NCBI GenBank assembly: GCA_020051775.1
Contig: JAGVQJ010000061.1
Coordinates: 1 to 44,701, forward strand
Length of the DNA stretch: 44,701 bases
Origin: Calditrichota bacterium
GTDB lineage: Bacteria > Electryoneota > B3-LCP
Direction of reading: 5' to 3'
Shown: positions 34,854 to 42,860 of the stretch, piece by piece
How the letters are laid out: the number at the start of each line of letters is the position of its first letter
Numbering within the stretch: position 1 is the stretch's first letter
Made by a program: the position numbers and the translations under genes
Notes under the pieces: generated by a model
The model's input: only the letters and a program-made list of their open reading frames with translations
Told to the model about the DNA's origin: nothing
Databases searched by the model: none

Positions 34854-35551
34854 TGAATTTAAAGTGAAATTTGTATGCCCTATATTGGATGGGTGCGCAG
34901 AGTGATTGGCAATATAGACAAAGATGCTGCGCAAATCAATAAAAAAGGCGATATTCAGAGGGGTTACTGGTTATTTCGTGGCAGTAAATACCGCTTTATC
35001 TAATGACACTTGTTCGGGAAAAGCAATAGCAATGTGCTCCAGCGCACATCATTGGCTGATGTTTCACCATGAATTTCACTTGACTCGGCTCTTGGAATAT
35101 CTTAAATTGATTGTGAACCGTATTATCCATTGGGTGCAACAACCCGATTTGAAGATCTTGGGACTTTGATTTCTTTCATCAGGAAAATAATTGAATTTTT
35201 TTCAGACGGGGACAAACGCTTTGTGAGATATTTAACGTACCAATTGCAGTATCAATAATCCATCCTTGGAATTTCATATTAAGTATTATGTCGCTGTATT
35301 GATATGCCATACTTTAGGAAATGATACACAATGTATCGGGATAGTAGGCAAGATTTACCCAGTATCGGCAGTATTTAGTCGTTAATTTAATCGTTGAGTT
35401 TAAGGGTAAAAAAAGTAAAAAAACTTAAAAAGAGCTTGACTTTCATCTTTCTGTACAGTAACTTAATAGCAAGTGAAAGTATGCTCGTGATAAATACTGT
35501 AGAAACTTGAGAATTAATGCGCATAATATCGCTTAACGGGAGGAATGGCCT
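34854..35551. other. AT-rich intergenic region
   Basis: About 700 bases, clearly richer in A and T than the flanking genes. An open frame at 34924-35169 (81 codons) has no recognisable family or ribosome binding site and is not called. Visible items are the palindrome ATGTGC...GCACAT (35032-35049) and a promoter-like pair at 35436-35464. No sigma-54 box was found. Confidence 0.5.
35436..35464 (+). promoter_or_regulatory. Possible promoter for the Cys-rich protein gene
   Basis: TTGACT (35436-35441) and TAACTT (35459-35464), 17 bases apart, preceded by A-rich tracts that could act as an UP element. The leader would be about 80 bases. Confidence 0.45.
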
Positions 35552-36565
35552 ATGTTGAAAACTCTACGATTTTTTGCTATCGGTGTGTTCGCTATTGGTC
35601 TTCTTATCGGTCTATATCTATGGCCGACGGGAGATGTCGTCAGCGAACCCGGAAATTCACCACTGTACACCGCATCCTTGAATAGCACGACCAACCAACT
35701 CGGTGGTTCGGGCACTCCGACTGATCCGATCAGGAACAGCGACGGCAAGGGTGGCGGAGAAGGTAATTTCATCACGTGTGAAACTACCTGCGGTCCCACT
35801 TGCAATCAAACCACATGCGGTCAGACTTGTGTGGCCACATGTGCTGCAACTTGTGCTAATACTTGCGGGCAGACCACCTGCAATTCGACTTGCGTAGCGA
35901 CCTGCGAAGCAACTTGCGCCAACACCTGCTCCCAGCCTACGTGCGAATCCACCTGCGTCATCACCTGCTCCTTCACCTGTGAAGAGCCTATTACGCTGGT
36001 TGATTTCACCGCAGCCCCGCAGGGTGAGAATATCGCCCTGAATTGGACGACCGGCTCAGAAGTTGACAACTACTGCTTCCGTCTGTGGCGTTCCACCAAT
36101 CCTGATGGCGAGTTCACCGATGTCTCGGGTGAAATCCCCGCTCAGGCTCAAGGACCGGGAATGACCGCTTACAGCTACGTGGATCACAACGTAGTTCCTG
36201 GGACAACCTACTTCTACAAAATCCAGGACATTTCACTGTACGGCTACCAGACGATGCATCAGGCTGTAGCCAGCGCCACTGTGGCCGCCGGCTATGTACT
36301 GGCGCAGAATTATCCCAATCCTTTCAATCCGGAAACCGTCATCCGCTTCGTTCTGCCTTCGAGCGCCCAGACCCGTCTGGCCGTCTACGACATGAGTGGT
36401 CGTTTGGTTCGGACGCTGGTGAACGGAACCGTTGACGCCGGTCCCCACCAAGTTTCCTGGAATGCCACGGATGAAGCTGGCCAGATTCTGCCCAGCGGGA
36501 TGTATATTTATCGTCTCTCCGCCGGTGCAATCAAAACTAGTGGTAAGATGGTATTTGTCAAGTAA
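35552..36565 (+). CDS. Secreted protein with regular Thr-Cys repeat and type IX sorting domain
   Basis: 337 residues after a strong GGGAGG site. A signal anchor or signal peptide (residues 1-26, FFAIGVFAIGLLIGLYLW) is followed by a spacer. Residues 76-143 hold 17 cysteines, each preceded by Thr and spaced four residues apart (xxTC), with three five-residue steps. A 21-residue higher repeat is visible (QTTC..TCVATC..TCANTC). Then come a fibronectin-III-like domain (about 145-250) and a sorting domain (NYPNPFNPETVIRF to SGKMVFVK). The varied Thr and Cys codons suggest selection on the protein. The function is unknown; it could be a disulfide-stacked or modified repeat displayed outside the cell. 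Confidence 0.85.
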   Translation: MLKTLRFFAIGVFAIGLLIGLYLWPTGDVVSEPGNSPLYTASLNSTTNQLGGSGTPTDPIRNSDGKGGGEGNFITCETTCGPTCNQTTCGQTCVATCAATCANTCGQTTCNSTCVATCEATCANTCSQPTCESTCVITCSFTCEEPITLVDFTAAPQGENIALNWTTGSEVDNYCFRLWRSTNPDGEFTDVSGEIPAQAQGPGMTAYSYVDHNVVPGTTYFYKIQDISLYGYQTMHQAVASATVAAGYVLAQNYPNPFNPETVIRFVLPSSAQTRLAVYDMSGRLVRTLVNGTVDAGPHQVSWNATDEAGQILPSGMYIYRLSAGAIKTSGKMVFVK

Positions 36566-36603
36566 GCACACCGTTGCAATTTTCCAAGGCCTAAGTCTTC
36601 CCG

Positions 36604-36648
36604 AAAGACCATTATCCGGTTGCTTCGAGCCCGGATAATGGTCTTTTT
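36604..36648 (+). terminator. Strong terminator between the Cys-rich and C25 genes
   Basis: Perfect 16-base stem (AAAGACCATTATCCGG) with an 11-base loop and a T-run to 36648, only 17 bases before the ATG of the C25 peptidase. Confidence 0.92.
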
Positions 36649-36665
36649 ATATCCAGGATAAAAAC

Positions 36666-39600
36666 ATGGGAATAACTTCTGAGAAATACTGGATTTCAAC
36701 TTTGATTTTTCCAGTGCTGTCTCTCTTAATGACCCTCCCTGCGCTGATCCCCACCAGATCTGCGATCTGTGCTGCTCCGGCAGGAGTGACCTTGATTTCC
36801 TGCGATCAAAGCGGCGCGGTAATTGAAGTCAATCTCCCCGAACTCAAGTTCTCCACATTGCAGCGCCAGGATCGTAGCTTCACAGATCTCGACGCACCGG
36901 GGTGGCCTCGCCTGAGTGAGGAAGGCAAACCGGCTTTACCGTCTAATGCGGTTTTATTGGCGATTCCTCCCGGCGCTAAAGCATCCCTGGCGGTTGAAGC
37001 CATTGACGTCTATACCCTGTCAGCTCCCGATCCGTTGCCCGCTCCAACTGTCAGTGTGAATCTCCCCGGCACTCAAGTAGATAACCGGTTCCTTCCGGAT
37101 CCAGCGGTTTATACCGCTTCTACCTCCTGGCCGCCATCATGGGCGTCCTTGAGCGAGCCGGTGCAAATGCGGACCTATTGGGCGATCCCGGTTCGCCTCA
37201 CTCCCGTGCGCGCCACGCCGAGTCAAGGCCAAGTCCAGGTGGCTAAGAAGCTGCGGTTGCGAATCACCTTCCAGGGCGGACGCACCGGCCACTTCATCAC
37301 CGATCCTTATGGCGAACCATTGGCCCGAGCCACTCTGCTCAATTTCCAACAAGCTCGTTCCTGGCAGGAAAAATCGGTTTCCTCTCTGAAAACTCTCGAC
37401 TCTCAATCCTATGGCAAATATAAAATTTACGTCAATAACGACGGCTTGCGCATCATCACCCACGACGACTTGGTCGCCGCCGGTATCTCTCCGGATACTC
37501 TGGCAACCTTAAATCCAGCTACGCTTAAACTACAAGTCAAAGCGCGACAGGGACAAATCGATACGTTGATCCAGGTTCCGGCTTGGGTGGAGGGAGAGTG
37601 GGATGGCCGCTTCGATCCCCAGGACTACATTTTATTTTTCGGCAATTTCGCGCGCGGCCAATATACCTATGAAAATCCCTTCGTTCGCGCCAACACCTAC
37701 TGGCTGGATTGGGGTGGATCGCCAGGAATGCGCTTGCAGACTAAAACCGCAACTCCAAGCACCGCGGTGCCGGTTGCCAAATTTCGAACGCACACCCGCG
37801 TCGAGTACGATACCCTTTACGAAAAGTTCGGATTTGCGAACGAAATCGGCGCTGACACCATTGACCATTGGTTGTGGCACCGTTTGGATTCACAGTTCAA
37901 TCCCAACCTGACCTTCCTCCAATGGATGCCCGGTCACCTGGTGCTGCCAGGGTACAATTATTCACTGACAGTATCTGTGCGCGGCTACACCTTGGATTCG
38001 CTGATCTATCCCGATCACCCCTTCTCAGTTACCTGGAATGACCATCTGGCTATTGACGATACGATGGATCAGCAGAATCCTCGTATCGTCACCGCAGTAA
38101 TCCCCCCAGAATGGGTTTCTGCGCCTGAGAATGCTCCCGCGGAAATCACGGTGCACGCACCGCCGGTCCCTGGCATGATCTTGGGCAATTCCTTCTATTT
38201 GGATTGGATTCGCGTAGACTACTGGCGCAATTTATCTGTAATCGGCGACACCTTGTTGTTCCAGAAACCGCAGGATATGGCGCCCTTGGGTGAATTCCGT
38301 TATCAATTGACAGGACTTCAAGAGCAGGATACTTCGGACATCGAAGTATGGAATCTGACGAGAAATTTACGTTTGCGGGGATTCACGCTGAATGGGGGTA
38401 CTCTCACATTCCAGGATTCGTCATTAACGGACAGCACGGTGTACTACCTGGCGGCTCGAAACCGCTGGTTGCCACCCGACAGCATCGTTCGTGACGAACC
38501 CAGTGACTGGAGGAGCGTCGCTCATCATTACGACTATCTCATCATCACTTACGAGGATTTCTATGCGGCTATGAGTCCCTTGGTGGATCACTACGCCTCC
38601 CAGGGGATGGACGTGGCTTTAATTAAACTCGGAGACGTCTACGATGAATTCAATTACGGCCTGAAAAGTCCGCAGGCCATTTATGAATTCATACAATATG
38701 CCTTCTTTAATTATCCCGGAGGTCCTCCGGCGTATTGTCTGTTAGTCGGCGACGCTTCCTGGGATTACAAAAATTATGAGTATTTACCATATATAGACTA
38801 TTGCCCGACTTTCCATTTCTGGACGAGGAAATGGGGTGAGACCGCCTCCGACAACTTTTTCGTGGCCGTCTCGGGCAATGACGTAGTCCCTGATCTTTAT
38901 GTGGGACGAATGCCGGTTAATACTGTTGATGAACTTGATTTGATGATACAGAAGAGCCTGACCTACGCCCAGGCTCCCCAGGGGAATTGGCGCAGCACCG
39001 TTATTTTCTCCAACGGCGCCATTGATTCCGCCAGCGCTGTGGAATTCGACGGTTACGTGGATATGTGGGTGGAGAATTATTTTCCGCCCTGGTATGAGCC
39101 AACCCTGCTTTATAAAAACCCCTCGGCGGGCCACGAGCAATACCAAAGCACCAATGAAGAGCTGATACGCGCCATCAATCAAGGCGCCATGTGCGTGAAT
39201 TATCAGGGTCATGCCGGCAATCAGATCTGGGAGACCATGACGTTGGAAGGTATCGCTTCGCTCACCAATGGTATCAAACTTCCCTTCGTAATGGGGTATT
39301 CCTGCTTTACGGGAATATTCTCCAATACGCGCGGCTTTGGTGAAGCATTCATACTCCAGCCTGGCGGCGGGGCAGTGGCGTATTTCTCCAACGGCGCGGT
39401 AGGTTATAGCGGCACCAACGCCATCATGGACAGTTGTATGCTCCGACAACTTTTCATGCCTCCGGATACCACTCAACCCGTCACCTTCGGACTGGCCATG
39501 ACACAGGCCAAGGTCAGTTACTTTGCACATCTATTCTATCAGCAGTCGGTAGTGGAGACCTTTGTGCTGTTGGGTGATCCCGCCTGCCAGTCGGTTTACC

Positions 39601-40307
39601 AGACGCCCAATCCCGCCGATACCCTGGACGATGAGGCGCCGCAGATCCACATTGCCTTCAACGGTGAAGGCGGCCCCGGATTTCGAGACGGCGATTTCGT
39701 CAATAATCCGGTGCAATTCACTTGCATGGTATCCGACTGTACAACCATAGATACCACCTCGCTGTACCTGAAACTAACGCATCTGGCGGATGCCGAAGGA
39801 TCCCCGCTGACAGATTCACTTTCCTGGAGTTGGTGGCCAAATACGCCGTATCCGCCGGGATTCAGTTCTACCTCGCCCGACACCCAGCATTTCAATATGA
39901 CTTACACCGATAGCCTTGCCGAAGGCGAATGGCAGTTCATTGTCCGCGTCTCTGATTTCTTCAACAACGGGCCAGCCTCGGATACCGTGGTCTTCAACCT
40001 CAGCCAGGGAACCCTTGCATTGGAAAATGCCTTGAACTGGCCGAATCCTTTTCAGGATCGCACCAGTTTCGCTTTCGACTTGCTCTTTTCCCATGATGCG
40101 GAAGTGACCATTAAGATCTTCACGGTGGCTGGACGGTTGGTGCGCATTCTGCAAGATCAAGCGCAACCGGGATACAACCTGGTGGAGTGGGATGGCCGCG
40201 ACAGTCGCGGCGACCCGCTCTCCAATGGAGTGTATCTGTACAAAATCATTGCGCACACCGCCGACCAGCAAGCAGAAAAGATCGGTAAACTGGCCAAGTT
40301 GAAATAG
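36666..40307 (+). CDS. C25 (gingipain-type) cysteine peptidase, possible PorU-like sortase
   Basis: 1213 residues with a signal peptide (residues 1-37), a long N-terminal propeptide-like beta-rich region (to about 600), a C25 catalytic domain (about 615-980) and a C-terminal sorting domain (NWPNPFQDRTSFAF to SNGVYLYKI). The catalytic His849 (NYQGHAGNQIWE) and Cys880 (MGYSCFTGIF) are both present, so it should be active. Size and layout fit PorU, the sortase of type IX secretion, but secreted C25 proteases share it. It may process the sorting-domain proteins of this window. Its promoter is not visible; read-through of the terminator ahead of it is possible. Confidence 0.85.
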   Translation: MGITSEKYWISTLIFPVLSLLMTLPALIPTRSAICAAPAGVTLISCDQSGAVIEVNLPELKFSTLQRQDRSFTDLDAPGWPRLSEEGKPALPSNAVLLAIPPGAKASLAVEAIDVYTLSAPDPLPAPTVSVNLPGTQVDNRFLPDPAVYTASTSWPPSWASLSEPVQMRTYWAIPVRLTPVRATPSQGQVQVAKKLRLRITFQGGRTGHFITDPYGEPLARATLLNFQQARSWQEKSVSSLKTLDSQSYGKYKIYVNNDGLRIITHDDLVAAGISPDTLATLNPATLKLQVKARQGQIDTLIQVPAWVEGEWDGRFDPQDYILFFGNFARGQYTYENPFVRANTYWLDWGGSPGMRLQTKTATPSTAVPVAKFRTHTRVEYDTLYEKFGFANEIGADTIDHWLWHRLDSQFNPNLTFLQWMPGHLVLPGYNYSLTVSVRGYTLDSLIYPDHPFSVTWNDHLAIDDTMDQQNPRIVTAVIPPEWVSAPENAPAEITVHAPPVPGMILGNSFYLDWIRVDYWRNLSVIGDTLLFQKPQDMAPLGEFRYQLTGLQEQDTSDIEVWNLTRNLRLRGFTLNGGTLTFQDSSLTDSTVYYLAARNRWLPPDSIVRDEPSDWRSVAHHYDYLIITYEDFYAAMSPLVDHYASQGMDVALIKLGDVYDEFNYGLKSPQAIYEFIQYAFFNYPGGPPAYCLLVGDASWDYKNYEYLPYIDYCPTFHFWTRKWGETASDNFFVAVSGNDVVPDLYVGRMPVNTVDELDLMIQKSLTYAQAPQGNWRSTVIFSNGAIDSASAVEFDGYVDMWVENYFPPWYEPTLLYKNPSAGHEQYQSTNEELIRAINQGAMCVNYQGHAGNQIWETMTLEGIASLTNGIKLPFVMGYSCFTGIFSNTRGFGEAFILQPGGGAVAYFSNGAVGYSGTNAIMDSCMLRQLFMPPDTTQPVTFGLAMTQAKVSYFAHLFYQQSVVETFVLLGDPACQSVYQTPNPADTLDDEAPQIHIAFNGEGGPGFRDGDFVNNPVQFTCMVSDCTTIDTTSLYLKLTHLADAEGSPLTDSLSWSWWPNTPYPPGFSSTSPDTQHFNMTYTDSLAEGEWQFIVRVSDFFNNGPASDTVVFNLSQGTLALENALNWPNPFQDRTSFAFDLLFSHDAEVTIKIFTVAGRLVRILQDQAQPGYNLVEWDGRDSRGDPLSNGVYLYKIIAHTADQQAEKIGKLAKLK

Positions 40308-40330
40308 CCGAAGATGAATAATTAGTTGCA

Positions 40331-40371
40331 CCGCAGAGACGCACCTGAGTGAGTCTCTGCGGTATTTTTTT
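40331..40371 (+). terminator. Terminator after the C25 peptidase gene
   Basis: Stem CCGCAGAGAC and GTCTCTGCGG with a 12-base loop, followed by TATTTTTTT. It lies 23 bases after the stop codon. The gap from here to 40662 holds the promoter and small frame listed next. Confidence 0.9.
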
Positions 40372-40449
40372 ACCCATTCGTAATCCTCCCTAAAAACTTC
40401 TACCACCCCCGCGAAAATTGCCGAAGGGTTTAAATCCGGCAAAAATTAC

Positions 40450-40478
40450 TTGACATCCCGCCAAAAATGTGATATTAT
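40450..40478 (+). promoter_or_regulatory. Consensus sigma-70-type promoter before the TPR genes
   Basis: TTGACA (40450-40455) and TATTAT (40473-40478) with exactly 17 bases between. Transcription would begin near 40485, about 178 bases before the TPR gene. Confidence 0.85.
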
Positions 40479-40493
40479 TTACGCACGAAAAAC

Positions 40494-40646
40494 ATGCAAG
40501 ACCAATGGGGGGAAAGAAATAATGGTTTTGCCGGTGTAGACGATCTCTCTGTTTCCGATCATATCCGGACCATTATTTGGGGGGCATTTATCGTTGCACT
40601 GAGCCTCCGTAACCTCCCTTTCATTGCCGAGCCTCACCACCATTAA
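40494..40646 (+). CDS. Possible 50-residue membrane peptide
   Basis: This short frame starts at ATG 40494, only about 9 bases after the predicted transcription start, and ends 16 bases before the first TPR gene. It encodes a polar start, then a hydrophobic stretch (IIWGAFIVALSLRNLPFIA) and a PHHH end. No Shine-Dalgarno precedes it, so translation would be leaderless or absent. It may simply be a leader region. I do not recognise the sequence. Confidence 0.3.
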   Translation: MQDQWGERNNGFAGVDDLSVSDHIRTIIWGAFIVALSLRNLPFIAEPHHH

Positions 40647-40662
40647 TCGTTAGTACAAGACC

Positions 40663-42846
40663 ATGCGCCAGAAACGTCAGCTTAGAGCCATTACGGCGCG
40701 CCTTGCTATTATGGCAGGGACGCTCTGCTGCCTGACACTCAGTGGTTCAGGCTCGACAGCCGGTGGGCGAGTTGCCGGCGATCCCTCCTCGTACCAGGAA
40801 ATGTCGGATCTCTATTTCTTGGATCGTAGTCTGGAATTTGCCCGGGAACTGCTCCTGAAGGAGGAGTACCTGCGCGAACTATACGATTGCACGGGGCAGG
40901 AACTTAAAGCTCGCCGTTCAGAAGGCTTGGATCCATCGTTACTTGAAAGCCCGCTATGGGAACTCCAGACACCCCAGGTCCAACAAGACGATACCACGCA
41001 GACGCGGCCTCAACGCTTTAAACTCTGGACAGATTACGAGAATCAGGAATTTCAACGTCGTCTGGGATTGATTCGGCAGGTGCGGTTACAGTTGATTAAG
41101 GCCGGATCCGAAGACCAAAACCAGCGAATGTTCCAGCGTGAATTGAAACGGGCCATACGCTATTATGGCAAAGAAGATTGGGATCTTGCGCGCCTGTTAT
41201 TCGATCATCTATTGGAAGATTATCATTATCAACAGATAGATGATATCCTCTACTATCAAGCACAAACCTGCATTCAACTGCAATTGCTGGATCGCGCTTT
41301 GGACGCTTTGAATCATTTGCTCACAGCTTGCCCTCAATCCTCCTACCGAGCCAAAGCTTACGATCAAGCCACCGCCATACTGGAAGCGTTCGGGAGCGGA
41401 TATCAAATCCGCAAAATCTATAGCAGGTATATTGAAGATGGAGCACCCGGAGATCCCGAAAAAATGGGGGGCGTTTACGTGCGCACGGCGCGCGCCGAGA
41501 TCACGCTGGGACATTACGAGCCGGCAGTGGAAATGCTGACTCAAGTTCACGCAAAAAGTCAGTACTACCTAGCTTCACAGTATCTCCTGGCTGATTGCTA
41601 CACGGCGTTGGAAAATTGGCCCCAGGCCGTGAACGTGCTGTCAGCCATGGCCACCGTCGAGCAGCAGGCCATGCCTTACGAGCGTTGGAGAATGTTAAAG
41701 GACGAAGCCGCCATCAAGTTGGCGTTTATCTATTACCAATGGGGGGATTTTACCAAATCCGCGGAGTTATTCAGCCAATTAAAATCCAACTCCCCCTTCT
41801 TTGACCGGGTGATGATGGGCAAAGCCTGGATTGCCTTCCAACTGGAAGATTATGAAGGCGCTATCTCCAAGACTGAGGAGATGTTGAAAATTTATCCCCT
41901 TTCGACGGAGATCTATGAAGCTAACTCGCTGGCGGGATACTGTTGCGAGCAATTAGGACAGGACGCGGCTGCAACGGCTCACTTTCTCCAAGTGCTGGAC
42001 GCCGGCGCGGGTCGTACGGATCTGCAGAGTTTCCTGGAAGAGCGGCGCCGCATCAATGAATCAATGGCCGATCTGCAAGCGCTGGAAGAGGATGTGTTCA
42101 GTTTGGGCGACCCGCAACTGTTTTCGGATTATCGCCGCGCCCGCAACCAGCTTTGGATCTGTCAGCAGCGGATTGCCCTGGCCGAATTGTTGCAGGTCAA
42201 CTCACAAATGCGCGCCCTGGTGGAAGAACGCATCGCGCTGGACAATTTGATCAAAGATCATACCCAACTTGAAGAGCAGATAACTCAACAAGGGGATCAC
42301 AGCCTGATCGCGCAGTTTCTCGCCATTGACGAGCGTATCTGGCTAAGTATGGATCACTTGAAACGCCTGGGACAAGAGCAAGTCAAATCCACGCCTCTTT
42401 ATTATAAAGAAGCTCAGGTGGGTTATCTGAATGCACGCGCCGACAGCCTGGCCGTTCGCTTAGAAGCCGAAATTAATCAATTATCGCAGACCGCCGCAGC
42501 TACGAATGATTTACAGGCTGCCGCTTTATTAGGAAACAATCTGGATGAATATTTGCGCTTGAGTCTGCGCATGGATCGTCTGGATCAGACCCTTGATCAA
42601 ACCGATCTCAACCTGTCGCTGGCGGAAAACTCCCGCCGCCCGGTGCTTCATACTCGCGTAGATCGGTGGTCGGATTTCAGTTTCAACCGCTATGCTATGG
42701 GCGGCATGAATCTGGAGCAGTTGGATCGAAAATATGAACGATTGCGGCAAGTGGAAGATTTTATCTCCACCCTGGATGAAATGATCACGCAGAAAAATAC
42801 GACCCCCTCGCAGGATCAGATTGAGTTGCAGAATTCGCAGAAATAA
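40663..42846 (+). CDS. Exported TPR-repeat protein
   Basis: 727 residues with an N-terminal signal peptide (LAIMAGTLCCLTLSGSGSTA). The middle (about 155-465) is a series of tetratricopeptide-like helical pairs, for example LLEDYHYQQIDDILYYQAQT, LDRALDALNHLLTACPQSSY and AWIAFQLEDYEGAISKTEEM. The last 250 residues are predicted coiled coil (LEEQITQQGDHSLIAQFLAI and following). Such proteins often act as periplasmic scaffolds. It forms an operon with the next TPR gene, 14 bases downstream, under the promoter at 40450-40478. Confidence 0.8.
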   Translation: MRQKRQLRAITARLAIMAGTLCCLTLSGSGSTAGGRVAGDPSSYQEMSDLYFLDRSLEFARELLLKEEYLRELYDCTGQELKARRSEGLDPSLLESPLWELQTPQVQQDDTTQTRPQRFKLWTDYENQEFQRRLGLIRQVRLQLIKAGSEDQNQRMFQRELKRAIRYYGKEDWDLARLLFDHLLEDYHYQQIDDILYYQAQTCIQLQLLDRALDALNHLLTACPQSSYRAKAYDQATAILEAFGSGYQIRKIYSRYIEDGAPGDPEKMGGVYVRTARAEITLGHYEPAVEMLTQVHAKSQYYLASQYLLADCYTALENWPQAVNVLSAMATVEQQAMPYERWRMLKDEAAIKLAFIYYQWGDFTKSAELFSQLKSNSPFFDRVMMGKAWIAFQLEDYEGAISKTEEMLKIYPLSTEIYEANSLAGYCCEQLGQDAAATAHFLQVLDAGAGRTDLQSFLEERRRINESMADLQALEEDVFSLGDPQLFSDYRRARNQLWICQQRIALAELLQVNSQMRALVEERIALDNLIKDHTQLEEQITQQGDHSLIAQFLAIDERIWLSMDHLKRLGQEQVKSTPLYYKEAQVGYLNARADSLAVRLEAEINQLSQTAAATNDLQAAALLGNNLDEYLRLSLRMDRLDQTLDQTDLNLSLAENSRRPVLHTRVDRWSDFSFNRYAMGGMNLEQLDRKYERLRQVEDFISTLDEMITQKNTTPSQDQIELQNSQK

Positions 42847-42860
42847 CTGTAATTTTAAGC

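Noticed and set aside
34924-35169. 81-codon open frame in the AT-rich gap
   Set aside because: No ribosome binding site, no recognised domain and irregular composition. It is not supported as a gene.
36666-40307. Calling the C25 peptidase PorU outright
   Set aside because: Secreted gingipain-like proteases share the same domains, so without phylogeny the name would be too specific.
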